A stretch of 64,000 nt of DNA from Aspergillus flavus (Eukaryota; Ascomycota; Eurotiomycetes; Eurotiales; Aspergillaceae), in assembly GCF_009017415.1 (NCBI RefSeq), contig NC_092410.1, forward strand, positions 3,472,001 through 3,536,000. The letters run 5' to 3'. Below, in pieces: positions 12,104-22,631 of the stretch. The notes below the pieces were generated by a model. That model made no database searches. It had not been told where the DNA came from and saw nothing but the letters and a program-made list of their open reading frames with translations. Position numbers and translations under genes: made by a program. The first letter of the stretch is position 1; each line of letters opens with the position of its first letter.

Positions 12104-12229
12104 GTCATCGGCAGGATTCGACTACGAACACGAATGTACTAGATATACCACGCTATATAGTAATGAATTACCTAAATTACTATATGCAATAGTCCAAGTC
12201 TAGCGCCTTAACCACTCGGCCACACTGAC
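12104..12229 (-). tRNA. Intron-containing tRNA-like sequence (Ser/Leu type II, probably pseudo)
   Basis: Reading the minus strand from 12229, the sequence starts GTCAGTGTGGCCGAGTGG, a clear tRNA acceptor/D-arm with A box, then TTAAGG and a 5-bp anticodon stem CTAGA. The pairing partner TCTAG appears after an AT-rich insert of about 45 nt that sits where tRNA introns occur. The 3' part has a B-box-like TCGAATCC and an acceptor strand CGATGAC complementary to the start except at one or two pairs. The T stem does not pair well and the apparent anticodon (UGG) does not suit a type II body, so this is more likely a decayed tRNA or tRNA-derived element. A relative lies at 26709-26840. Confidence 0.5.
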
Positions 12230-12275
12230 AAGGAGATGAGGATGTCGGATGATAAAAGGTTTGGATTTCAGCCCT

Positions 12276-13496
12276 TCAATAACTCCCTGATCCAGTCCGT
12301 CCCAAGCCGACTACAGCAGCTTTCGCCAAGAAATGATGGACGGTTTTCAGCGTAATCCCTCCCTTTTGGCACTCTCGTCGAGTCCACCGCTCAATCGCCT
12401 TCTGCAGCACCGTCCACGCCCGCTCCGTTTCCACCGACTGCCCCCGACCACACAGCTTCGTCAACACGAACACCACCGCATGCCACTGCGGATACCGCTC
12501 GAAGAGCCACGCCCACCGTACGGTCTGCGGATCTGTTTCCAGCAGATAGGCGACTTCCACCACTCCGATGGCGGTCAGCAAGAGTTGGTCTCGTTTGGGG
12601 TCATCGGGCGAGATCCCGATCAGCGGCATCCGGGTCGTCATCGTGCCCTGTGAGATGTGCGATTAACCATGATCGCGCGAGAGGGAGGCGGATCACTGTC
12701 GCCGTTACCCATTGTACAGGGATAGAGGTGTCCCAGTACTGAAAGTATCGATTTTGTAAGTGGGTGCGACTTTCTTCGAACTGGCGGAGACGGTTGTCTA
12801 GGAGGTGTGAGGGATGGCCTTCGCTGTTGCTGGGGTGGGCGTTGAGGAAGGAGCGCCGGTAGAGGACGGTCATTTCGCCGTGGATCAGGCAGAAAGTCGA
12901 TTCTGTGAACTCGATGCGTTCATCAGGAGGTGCGCTTGACTCCGTGGATAGATCTGAGTCGTTGATGTTTAGGGGCAGTTTCGTGTCGTAGCAAGATTCA
13001 GTGATTAGTGTGCCGATAGCATGAAGCTCGGACGATTGACTGTCCAGCGGATAGATCGGCCACTATAAAAATCCAGGCAATAATAAAATAAGACATACCT
13101 GGTTACCAAGACTAATCAGTGCCTCATGTGTAACATACTGAGTAGAGCCTCTTTCCACAATCAACCTGCCGTGCTCATCCTCTACTCGACGGGCATTTTT
13201 CGCAGCTAAAGGAGGGTTGGATAGAGCAGAGGCATCTTGAGAAGCGGCAGCAACAGAACTAGCGGCAGAAACAGGGTCTCCTCTAGACTCTTCAAGCGCG
13301 AGATAAGCTCTCCCTTGAGGGGACGTTTTTTACGCCGAGGAGCACGACCGGGGCCTGGAAATACACACCCCGAAGTGGACTTGAGGCAGCTCTCACATGG
13401 CTGGGTCTTGCTACATCGAACCTTTTTCTGGTTGCAACGATGGCAGCTACGTGGGGTTGATAGAGCGTCATTACCAGGTTACATAGCGTTAGCCAT
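12276..13496 (-). pseudogene. Broken Zn2Cys6 transcription factor
   Basis: The frame starting at the ATG at 13494-13496 meets a TAA at codon 6 (13479-13481) and continues as a normal zinc cluster, SCHRCNQKKVRCSKTQPCES, with a basic linker. After a spliceable intron near 13020-13090, the middle-homology region follows (12601-12980), including DEHGRLIVERGSTQYVTH and VQWVTATVIRLPLARS. A frameshift near 12640-12660 moves the reading into the block 12276-12641, which keeps the family motif LLETDPQTVRWAWLFERYPQWHAV, then ends early. A CAA to TAA change at codon 6, one frameshift and a short C-terminus indicate a dead gene of the fungal-specific regulator family often found in secondary-metabolite clusters. 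Neighbouring genes are also decayed. Confidence 0.7.
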
Positions 13497-13869
13497 GACT
13501 GTCGATACAGTAAATTATCCAAATAGGGAGGCAAACGTTATCGGGATGGGAATAGTCAGTACACTGCATGAGCCCTAATTAATAATTTGGAGTTGAAATA
13601 AAGCCCGAGATCGATAGCTTTTAGTCAGACATTCTTGGTGGCAACAAATCATGGGCCCACTAACTGCTTGCATATAGAAGTAAATCTTAACTAGAACGCT
13701 CAAAATTGGATCAAGAATCCAAGCCCTAATTCTTCTTGCTTGCTCAGCGCCGGCATAGGAAAGCCCGAAGGCCGAGTAAAGATACTTCGATCCCTTTATA
13801 TTTCTTCCCATAAGCTATGTGAATGAAGGCAGATGCCATACTTTCTTCTTTCATTCCACTATTTTCACC
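13497..13869. other. Intergenic between divergent pseudogenes
   Basis: 373 bases between the start regions of the regulator (minus) and the NmrA-like gene (plus). It was probably once a shared promoter. No motif was identified with confidence. Confidence 0.4.
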
Positions 13870-14485
13870 ATGACAGCCGTCTTAATCACCGGTGCAACGG
13901 TTAAACAAGGAGGTTCTCTCATCACAGGCCTCATCTCTCGCAACGCGCCCTTCGAGATCCTCGCCGTCACGCGAAATCCCACCTCTACCTCCACTCAGAA
14001 ACTCCGTAGCCTCTCCCCCAGCATCAAGCTCGTCGAAGGCGACCTAGACAACCCAGCAAGAATCTTCCAAATTGCTCAGCACCTGACCTCCTCTCCCATA
14101 TGGGGGGTTTTACAGTGTCCAGGTTAGCAGTCCCTTTGCCCTCCCTCCAACACATACACATTCACATCACTAACCCCGAGAAGGCAGCAATTGGCAACAA
14201 CGCCGAAGAAACCCAAGGCAAATCCGTCATCGACGAAGAGCACTCCTACACCAACCCCACCAAAATCCCCCACTTTATCAAAAAGCACAACATCGAGCAC
14301 CACCTGGTCGACCGCAGCAAGAACACCTCCATGGAATGGACAATCCTTCGACCAACAGCCTTCTACGAGAACCTGACACCCGACTTCTTCGGAAAGGTCT
14401 TCGCGACCAGCTTCAAGATGGCACTGAAGGGAAAGAAGCTTCGGGGCTTTTGTAGGATACTGTGTAGATTTGAACCTCTGTACTA
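13870..14485 (+). pseudogene. Broken NmrA-like NAD(P)-binding protein
   Basis: Starts with MTAVLITGATVKQGGSLITGL, an N-terminal Rossmann motif close to GxxGxxG, followed by EILAVTRNP and KLVEGDLDNP, typical of NmrA-like/isoflavone-reductase-like proteins. At about 14110 a one-base insertion breaks the frame just before an intron (about 14121-14178). The downstream frame resumes with EETQGKSVID, YTNPTKIPHFIKKHNIEHHL and MEWTILRPTAFYENLTP, all family hallmarks, but a stretch of about 30 codons between two of these motifs is missing and the C-terminal third is absent. Relatives act as redox-sensing regulators or reductases near secondary-metabolism genes. This copy is almost certainly non-functional. 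Confidence 0.75.
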
Positions 14486-15008
14486 ATGCATTTCTTTAAT
14501 ATTTTTGTTTTTATGTTAGACTGACGATAATAGTAGAAGGTGTCGAACACTGGGTCCAGGTCAACATAGACCTTGGAAGGCAAATCTTCGACTCATACAC
14601 AAATGCTGAGATATCTGACCTGCTCCAAACACATATCAACATAATTTGTTTTCTGAATGAGTGAGAGATGAAGATCTGCACGGCTGAGATCTATTACGTC
14701 GAATAGTGGGGAGCTGAGTTCATCCGGATGTATTAGTGGAGATTTCGAGCCCGATGATTCGACCAGGGTGTCTATTCAGCTGTACAGCTCACTCCAATAT
14801 GTTCCACGTATCGGTTATGCGACGGCCCAAGCGAGGTGGGGTTTAAAAGATCGGTGTGACATGGAGGGGTAAATCTCGATATAAACCATCCACGCCCCCC
14901 TTCCATTTTCTTCATATAATCACACCCATCGATACCGTGACTAGAAAAACACTGCCGTGCTTTAACGTCACCCTCCTCCCAGAATCAGATCATTGTCCAT
15001 ACCTCATC
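14486..15008. other. Intergenic, upstream of thioredoxin
   Basis: About 520 bases with no gene seen. The segment nearest 15009 contains C/T-rich tracts typical of fungal core promoters. Confidence 0.45.
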
Positions 15009-15408
15009 ATGGCTGAAGTTACTCCTCTTAACAGGTATGCCGTATAGAATCATTGTAAATAGCCCCAGTCTCCTAAGGAGCACAACTGACCATTTTCCGT
15101 GCTTTACTAGCCTTTCCGAGTTCCAAACTCTCATCAATTCGGGCCAAGTGGTCATAATCGACTTTTGGGCTCCATGGTGTGGTCCATGCCGAATGATAAG
15201 CCCAGTCTTTGAAAGGCTGGCCTCCGATCCACAGTACAGTTCGATCAAGTTTGTCAAGGTGGATGTTGATGACCAGCCGGAAATTTCTCAAGAATGTGGA
15301 ATTAGAGCCATGCCAACCTTCATGGTTTTCAAAGATGGCGCGAAGCTGGACGAGTTTATGGGCGCTCATCCCAATGGCCTACATGACCTTGTTCAGAAGT
15401 ATGTATAA
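15009..15408 (+). CDS. Thioredoxin
   Basis: Small dithiol-disulphide oxidoreductase that reduces protein disulphides using thioredoxin reductase and NADPH. Exon 1 (15009-15034) and exon 2 (15111-15408) join to 107 residues, the usual length. The active site WCGPC sits at residues 31-35 and is preceded by VVIIDFWAP. The cis-proline motif AMPTF and the downstream GAKLDEFMGA are in place. A 76-nt intron with a GTATGC donor splits the N-terminus after codon 8, and the ATG at 15009 begins MAEVTPLN. There is no targeting peptide, so a cytosolic protein is expected. It is intact and stands alone among pseudogenes, which suggests it is under selection independently of its neighbours. It could be an accessory thioredoxin rather than the main housekeeping copy. 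Confidence 0.95.
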
Positions 15409-16464
15409 ATTTTCAGGCCTTGATTAGATATCCTACCTAGTGGTTAGGTAAAGAGAGGCATCAGGGAATGTTATATGAGATCGTTGGTTCTTGGTCATAT
15501 GTCTAGATTATCCTCGTGGGCTTTGTCGTTTGATATTGTTATTATTATAAATGTAGCTCTGGTAGCTCTGCATCTTACTGTAGAGTACACTAGATCTCTT
15601 CTTCTTTTAGTGGTCGGTACATATTAGAATATAATAACTGAAGCTATGATGGTTCTTAGACCTTACTGTGGGGTTTGTTATATCTTACTCTCTTTCTTGT
15701 AGCATCCTGCTATGTTTAACGCTACAGATCTTATTTCTTCATTATGGATACGTTATCTCATGGTTTATCCATCTTTTGATATAGAACTGGCAAAGGTATA
15801 GTTCCAGTATTAACCAGTAGATAGTATGTATAGAATCAATGTACATGGGCGGTATTGGCTTGCCGTCTGGTTTCTGTGGTCCTGAAGGCCTAAAACGCGG
15901 TCTAGAGCGTATACTTGTCAACACACGGAGTATAATGATTTGAATAACTAATTATATAGTTTCTAAAGTTGTCGGAGCGCTCCAAGAACAGAAAGAGATT
16001 CAATCCTGTCGCTGACATTACCCAATATAGACTTCATTTATTTCTGTTTTTGTTTCTCCTGGCGTTGAATGTTCCTTTGCTTTACTTCTTTTTTTTTCTT
16101 TTTTCTTTTTTTTTTTTTCTTTGGTGCAGTTTGGAAGGATATGTTTTGGGTTGATATACGAGGTATGGGTGTTGGAGTGGATGTATCCATGCAAAAGAAA
16201 ACTTGGTGCAAGTAACCTTTTGGCCTGAGCAAACATGCATCTAAGATTTAGGATCAAGATTGTAAATTAGATATATCATCTCATGAAGTAGTAAAGCTGT
16301 TCATCTAAACTCTTGTCCTTTCTGATCCCATATTCTATATACTCCGAATTCAACATTATGTACATGCGTGTATAAAATCATCTAACACCAAATTAGTACT
16401 TTTTAAACAAAATCAATCATACCCTCAAGACAGACCATCTAAGCTATTAAAACAACAAAACAAA
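15409..16464. other. Gene-free stretch with a pyrimidine tract
   Basis: About 1 kb with no supportable gene. A T-rich tract of about 30 nt lies near 16089-16121 and creates long but meaningless open frames on both strands. The 3' end of the thioredoxin transcript probably lies shortly after 15408. Confidence 0.5.
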
Positions 16465-16850
16465 TCAATACCCCTCCTCATCAACAGTAGTCAACCGATA
16501 CGAATCCAAACTCTGCCTCGCAAACCGACTCCTAGCCCTAAGTTCGGCCCCATACCGCATAAACAACGGCGGAACAGCACCAAACACCGTCGCCACGGCC
16601 GCCAAAACCGACACCGCCACATTATTCCCCAACCCGTCAAACATAGCGGGCGCAAACAGCGGCTAAGCAGCCGTAAGCAGCGCACGGAGGAAGGACTGCG
16701 CGGCGAAACCCACTCGCCGCATGGCTGAGGTAGTTATCGGCCAGAGAGCCAGTGAGGACGGTTGTGAATTCACAGTTGGAATAGCCGACGCAGACAAGAC
16801 CGATTATGGAGACGATTGTGTTTTGATCTGTAGTGATACTGCTGAGAATC
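16465..16850 (-). pseudogene. C-terminal fragment of an MFS multidrug-type transporter
   Basis: One minus-strand frame from about 16850 to the TGA at 16465-16467 reads like the last two transmembrane helices of a DHA1-type major facilitator. It includes VCVGYSNCEFTTVLTGSLAD, then ASGFAAQSFLRALLTA, a TAG stop at about 16662, and then PLFAPAMFDGLGNNVAVSVL, AAVATVFGAVPPLFMRYGAE and the basic tail RARSRFARQSLDSYR. The first ten helices are missing and an in-frame stop interrupts the remainder, so this is a truncated remnant. The intact relative would export drugs or metabolites across the plasma membrane. It fits the surrounding decayed cluster-like genes. Confidence 0.75.
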
Positions 16851-17197
16851 AGACCAGCCGTGGATGACGGTCTTTTATGGCTGTCCTACCAGTGGCCAAA
16901 CATGCCTTTGGACGATTCATGGATGTGGATGAATCCCTTGCGGCATTCTCAGCTCTTTGCACACTCGATCGACAGATGGGGAGGATGTTTCAGGCAGTGG
17001 GGATTGAGATCACTAACTACTCGGACGCATACTAGTGATCAGCTATGCATCGTCTATATATAACCCTAGACCCGCTAACCATTGGCTATTATTAGTCCCC
17101 ACATGCTCTGTCGATCTGTCTTGGCCTCTCAGATCGACAAAGTAGTACACGATCGAACGAGGGTTAACGGGGCCGATCCGATCGTCCCTTTAGTTTA
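16851..17197. other. Intergenic, no feature seen
   Basis: About 350 bases between the MFS fragment and the terminal-repeat element. No coding evidence. Confidence 0.4.
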
Positions 17198-17681
17198 CAG
17201 TAAAACTTCGATATAAGGAAAGAATTGAGCTGGCTTCTGACATTGCCTATATTAAAATAACTATACAAGCCCCTCTAAAACATAGATATAGTATAAGAGA
17301 AGTAACATTATATAGTACTCTTAGTAGATTTCTTCTGAACTCCTTATTAAAGAAGGCTAAAAATAAGATAAGATAATAGAATCTTTGTAATTTGCTGATT
17401 GTATTATATTTTTTTTTTATTGTTACTGAGAAGTGTAAGTTGGTCTTCCCGAGAGATACACAAGTGACTGTAACTATTTTAGTAAATTTTTTAATTGGGT
17501 AGTTAGACCCAATATGTCGTGTTATAAGGAATTTTGTGTAGGAGACTGACCAGATTACTGAAAGTTCCCTGTATCGAGGTTTGCTGCAATTTTGTATGGG
17601 AAGCAATAGGAGACAGCCGAGTAGATTGCTTATGTCGAGTATATTGCCTATATCGGAGTTTCTTAGAAAGAGGTTCTACTG
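17198..17681. mobile_element. Possible pogo/Fot1-like element remnant with terminal inverted repeats
   Basis: The left end at 17198 reads cagtaaaacttcgatataag. The reverse complement of the right end at 17681 reads cagtagaacctctttc and then, further in, ctccgatatagg. The outer 12 bases match at 10 positions, and both ends carry a subterminal gatata motif, as in Tc1/mariner-pogo (Fot1) elements of Aspergilli. The left end is preceded by TA. The right flank is not TA, so the target duplication is not intact. The interior (about 480 bp) is AT-rich with no transposase motif. It is best read as a MITE or an eroded, possibly RIP-mutated copy. Confidence 0.4.
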
Positions 17682-18365
17682 GATTTACTTTCGTGGGTTC
17701 TATCCAGGGTCAGAAACCAATAAAAGAAAGGAATTCGCATTGAAAACGTGGTTAACCCCTTTTTACAACCTCGAAAAGCATTACACTGATCCATGCGCCT
17801 ACATCTAGTGATCCACCCTTGTTACCTCGGAAGATTTATGAATAGCCAACCCGTATTACGAGTACATCCATGTTGAAAGTTAAATAAAGCCAAAATATAC
17901 CGCTAAGCTAAAAAAAAATTGAACAAGAATATATATAGAAAAAGTTGTTTATTGGTGACACGTATTTCAATAAACATAGCTAGTTATTCGGGTCGACAGT
18001 TAGTCAATGCTTTGGCTGGTGGTCGAGTTCTTGTGCAGGTATACAGGTGCCGGTGATACCTAGTTGGGCGTGATTAGGGTTTTCTCTCTTATGTTATTAT
18101 GCTGGGGAGAGAATGGAGGGAACTTAACGGTGGGGCCAGGCAGTTTGCATGGCGTCAAGCCTTTGACATGCTGCGAAGGTTGGAGCTTAAGATTAATCTT
18201 GGAAATAGTAAACCATAGTATGGCTGTTATATACTACGTTGACTGCGGCGTCAACCCTACTGCCCCCCAATCCAGTGTCTCTTTTATTCGTAACGTCAAT
18301 ATCTCTCATCCTCTCAATACTCCCAATAACATATATCCACGGCAACACATCCACCATTTTCCACG
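17682..18365. other. Intergenic, AT-rich
   Basis: About 680 bases without a gene. An A-run lies near 17910. A plus-strand open frame at 18064-18414 has no recognisable content and overlaps the promoter of the SDR pseudogene. Confidence 0.4.
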
Positions 18366-19588
18366 ATGTCCAACTCTAAGCACGCTCTACCCAAAGGCTC
18401 TCGAGTCCTGGTGACAGGTGCCAATGGCTACATCGCATCGCATGTTGTCGACTAACTACTCAGCCACGGTTACTTAGTGCGAGGAACTATTCGTGCTCCA
18501 AAACCATGGCTATCCGAGTACTTTGCGCAGAAATATGGCGATGTTTTCGAAGCCGTCCTCGTGACCTGTTTCGAGAACCGAGATGACATCAATCGCGTAT
18601 TAGACGGAGTAGATGGGATCATCCACCTGATAAGTGCAGCTCTTCCTGGTTGGATACATCATGAATCACAAGTGTAACGGCGTCGGACGTGACCCTCAGC
18701 ACGGACCCAGTAGCGGCCATTCCATGGGTCGTCAAAGCCACCACCAATATCCTTGAATCGGCTGCCGGGATGCCAAGTATAAAACGTGTAGTCTTGGTCT
18801 CATCCTCCAATGGATTATCTATGTTGACGCCGAGTCCGAACGGCGGGGTCCTTCATGAAAGCAAGTATGCGGATATTGGATGCTAGAGGTTGATTCTGAC
18901 GTTCATGATAGGCTCCTGGAGTGACGAAGCCGTGAAAGCAGCTTGGGATCCCAATACCCCGGACGAGAGCAAGGGATTCAAGACGGAGGCTGAGCGAGAA
19001 GCATGGACGTGGGTACGAGGTCACAAGCCCGAATATACGTTTAACACTGTTCTTCCGTGCATGACTGTGATACTCTGCAAAATCATCGGGGCAATCACTC
19101 GGTCGGCTGATCAACTGCACAACATGTTGGAGGATCCTTCACCCGGAGATCTTCGGTTCCACGATGGGGTGGACCCGCAAACTCTTGAAAGGAGATCCCA
19201 CGGATTTGTCGGTATTTCTTGACCGTGAGTGATCAATCTAAACGCCACTGTGAGGGCACTACTGAAGATAAATCTGGCAGAATGGTACGTTGATGTAGAG
19301 GACCTGGCCCGACTTTGCGCGGTTGGACTTTCAGACCCCTCTGCGCAATCCGAGCGCATCCTTGCCTTTGCGCAGCAGATGAACTGGTTTGATGCGGTCT
19401 CGCTTCTTCGACAACTTCGTCCGAAGAATACTCCCATCGCTGATGTCCCGGAAGAAAATATCCGGGGCCGTAGGGATTTTTTGCCTCGCGGGGGGCGTGC
19501 AGAGGAGTTGCTTCGGACGTTCTACGGCCTGCCCGGCTGGACTTCGATTCGCGATAGCCTTGAGAAAGGCATTGAAGGCTGTGTATGA
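18366..19588 (+). pseudogene. Broken extended SDR (dihydroflavonol-reductase/Gre2-like)
   Basis: Starts MSNSKHALPKGSRVLVTGAN with GYIASHVVD, the NAD(P)-binding GxxGxxG signature of extended SDRs. Codon 30 is TAA (18453-18455) in place of a likely CAA. The frame continues LLSHGYLVRGTIR and VDGIIHLIS, is disrupted near 18650-18680, then resumes with AIPWVVKATTNILESAA and IKRVVLVSSSNG. Later blocks in different frames (18890-19222 and 19229-19588) carry the C-terminal half, including NTVLPCMTV and WYVDVEDLARLCAVGL. Multiple frame changes and the early stop mean it is inactive. A functional relative reduces aldehydes or ketones with NADPH, often in secondary metabolism. Confidence 0.75.
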
Positions 19589-20081
19589 AGTGGGACTATT
19601 TTGGCAGTCAAGACAACCCTCGTTAAATACGGAGAAGATATATGATAAGGTGTCGGAGATAACCATCGCTATATTCTGTGTCGGAAATACGACTATCGAT
19701 ATTTTCTCATTCACGAAAGGTGACTCACGGACGGTACATGCTGATCTTATGAATATAGAAACGTTACTGAATAGTCCCCTCATCCTATAACTAAATAAAT
19801 CAAAGTGGATGTAACTTTCAGTATTGGCCAAGTATTAGTATGTATAGAAGTAGTGTACAGGAAGGGTGTCGGTTTGTCGTCAGGCGCCTGTGCTCGTGCA
19901 GGGCTGCAGGCATGTATTAAGAGATAGCCGCAAATAAGAAACCCCGATATAAATAGGACTCATCATCTTGTTCACTGCCGCCCCATGTTAAAGAATAAAA
20001 AAGAGTGGCGCTCTCTTCCCTCGTTGTACCAAATCAACAGACAGTGATTGACGGCACAAATGCGAGTTTTAGTGAGGAAGC
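19589..20081. other. Intergenic, no feature seen
   Basis: About 490 bases between the SDR pseudogene and the 3' end of the rhodopsin-fold gene. Open frames here lack recognisable motifs. Confidence 0.4.
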
Positions 20082-21197
20082 TCAGACATACTCGACTCTC
20101 AGCGTGCTGTCAGATGTTTGAGAGACGAACTGAGGGGTCACATAGCCTTTTGGAATATCCTTTTCGTTGGATTTGTTGAAGGAGAAGCCTCGTCGTATGA
20201 CTATAAAACATCCTGCTATGATGCCTAGGCCGGTTTCCACATCGGAACATACCGCGACCATGGTTGTTTCGTCTGACCGAATTGTTAGCGTTGATAGCAA
20301 GAGCTCGAGTGGCATGTCCTTACACAGAAAGCTTTCCTCCGTCATCAGATGTAGAAAGGGGATTCGCGCGATGACGGCTGCACATGCACTGTATGGAGTA
20401 GTTAGCAGCCGGAAGTGATAGATTCGGAGCTATTGGAGACCAACATGCAGCCAAGTCCAAGAAGACCAGCAATGCCGAGCTTGGTGCGGCGATCCAGCTT
20501 GAGTTTGTGTATAAAGATTGCAGGCAAAATGCCAATCGCAATGTCGAAAATGACGTCGATCACACTATAGAAGTACATGATCTTGACCTCAGTATCGGTG
20601 CGACATATACCTTGAACTCCCTCTTTGTCCCAATAGAACGAAATGGGTGAACACTGGAAGATAGCAAAGAAGAATAAAACAGCGCCCGTAATGGTGGATA
20701 ATACCATGATGCCGTAGAGAGAGTACACGTGGATCCTGCTGGACGTAAACCGAAGGAGTGTAAGGCCAATAGATAACCTCATGATTGTAGCGGTAGATGT
20801 GTAGGATAACTGGCCCAGGAACCAGCACTAGATGTATAGACTATCAATACCTTGCATAGACCGGCGGAAACTAGCCATACTTACCATCATTGCGCGTCGG
20901 AAGTTATCAGGCCGATTCTGAAAATACTCCAGCTTTTGACCAATGCCATTAATTCCCCCGATGATTCCACAGAAGGCAAACCACACATTGAGTATCTGAT
21001 TCCATATGATCAGCTATTGATATATAGATACGATCTTATCAAAAGCTCACCATGGCGACGACCATCAGTTTGTCGTCCCATCCAAATTGCCTCACAATCC
21101 GGATGCGCACAAAACATCGGAATCCGACCGTTACTAGTGAAAGACTCCCTAGTACGGCAGGAACGACAACGGCTGCAAGGCTTCTACTACTCAGCAT
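20082..21197 (-). CDS. Pth11-like rhodopsin-fold integral membrane protein
   Basis: Seven-helix plasma-membrane protein of the fungal rhodopsin-like family, many of which are putative receptors. From the N-terminus: helix 1 SLAAVVVPAVLGSLSLVTV, then the family hallmark FGWDDKLMVVAMV; after introns, KLEYFQNRPDNFRRA, MRLSIGLTLLRFTSS, GIMVLSTITGAVLFFFAIFQ with CSPISFYWD, a helix at MYFYSVIDVIFDIAIGILPA, and RRTKLGIAGLLGLGC. A 52-nt intron (donor GTTGGT, branch GCTAAC) joins this to CAAVIARIPFLHL and the last helix ETGLGIIAGCFIVI. A TGA at 20082-20084 ends the protein. The start at 21197 places helix 1 near the N-terminus; an upstream ATG at 21257 would add 20 residues. It has no CFEM domain. Its ligand is unknown. 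Confidence 0.87.
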
Positions 21198-22631
21198 GAT
21201 GGGCACAGCGTGAGGTGTGTGGACGCCTGGGTTGCTCAGAGGTATTGGGGGGTGCACGAGAAGAGGTTGATCGGGAGGACGACTGCGGATTTATATAGCG
21301 ATGTTACCCCAGAAGATCTTTAACCCCGTTAAGATTTGATCGTTTTGAGGTCGTCGGAAATCTTCTCCGAGTTGACGATTATGCATTGATCACACCAGTG
21401 ATCAAAAGTTAAGAGATGGATCGCCACCATGATAGGTCAGAGTGGATCATCTGGCTATTGCCCAACTATTGGAAAGGTTGGGAATAAGCGAACCGGGTGT
21501 GATGCGCCAGGGCGAGATGTACGGTATGATTGTATTACTATCTGATAGGACGATATCCTGGAGCTTGTCGGCATTTCTACTGTAGATGTATACTCCATAT
21601 GGATAGTTGTCTTGTCAAGAGCAAGTATATCCACCAACCGGAGGAGATCGACGACTAGGCGGGAAACCCCAGAAATCTCTTCAAGTAGGACAGATATTCA
21701 TAGACAACAGTCTGATTTAGCGGCAAGGGACTTGACAATATATGCACTTGTTCCTCGTCATCAACCAATACTGCTTGAATACATCGTTCAACGACCCACT
21801 ACGTAGCTCGGCTACACAGTAACGAAAGGCAGTCATTTCAACAGCCAATAACCATATTGTATTTCATATATGTGGTGGCAAGCTGCATCAATAAACTCTA
21901 CCACAACATATAAATTCTGAGGTATCTTGAGAGCATGGCATTGCCGAACAATTTAGGGGAACAAAAGTTGATAATGAGTTCATCCAAGGCATGTGCATAT
22001 GAGCAAAGACCTTCTGTGTCCCAAAGGGTTGTGGGTTGTGCTTGCCGGAGGCGTTGGTAAAAGATATAGATGCGCACCGTGTGTGGATTTGAGACGGGAC
22101 AAATTTTCCCCAGAACTTGTAAGTAATGAACCTTTTTTCTGAGCCATGGCACTGCCATAGGATCTAGTGGGTTAGCCTTAATTAAGCGATTTAATCAATC
22201 ACTCTTGTTTCGTTGACTGTGGACACGCGTCCGCTACGATCAGGGGCACATTTTATTTTATCTGAGAAATAACCATTGGTTGACTGAGTTCATCCTGCAG
22301 ATGGATCATAAACCTAAAGATTTTCAGTGCCGAAGCAAGGGAGCTAACGATAGATAGCTCCTTGGCGGGTGATCGATCTTGTGGGGTATCATCTTCATTT
22401 GTTTAGATATTGTACCAACATGAGGCACGATAGTGGATACATCTGAAGAACTAACATGTTTGCGGAGGGGAAGGTTAAGTGCAAAGTGCCGAAGCCATAG
22501 TTGGCTTTTGATATCATGTCAGCCACCATGTTATTGCGACGATATAGGGTGATGATGATCTAGATACCTAAAGCCTGAGATCACAAGGGAGTTGATCGGC
22601 GAATTGCCTCATAATACCCCAGGACTCCAAG
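21198..22631. other. Intergenic, no supportable gene
   Basis: About 1.4 kb. A minus-strand open frame at 21898-22158 (86 codons) has no recognisable domain. The first part is the promoter of the rhodopsin-fold gene. Nothing else was identified. Confidence 0.45.

Noticed and set aside
12276..12641. Separate 121-aa gene
   Set aside because: Its sequence continues the middle-homology region of the upstream regulator after a frameshift, so it is part of the pseudogene.
16018..16257. Lys/Phe-rich open frames around 16.1 kb
   Set aside because: They are created by a T-rich low-complexity tract and contain no domain.
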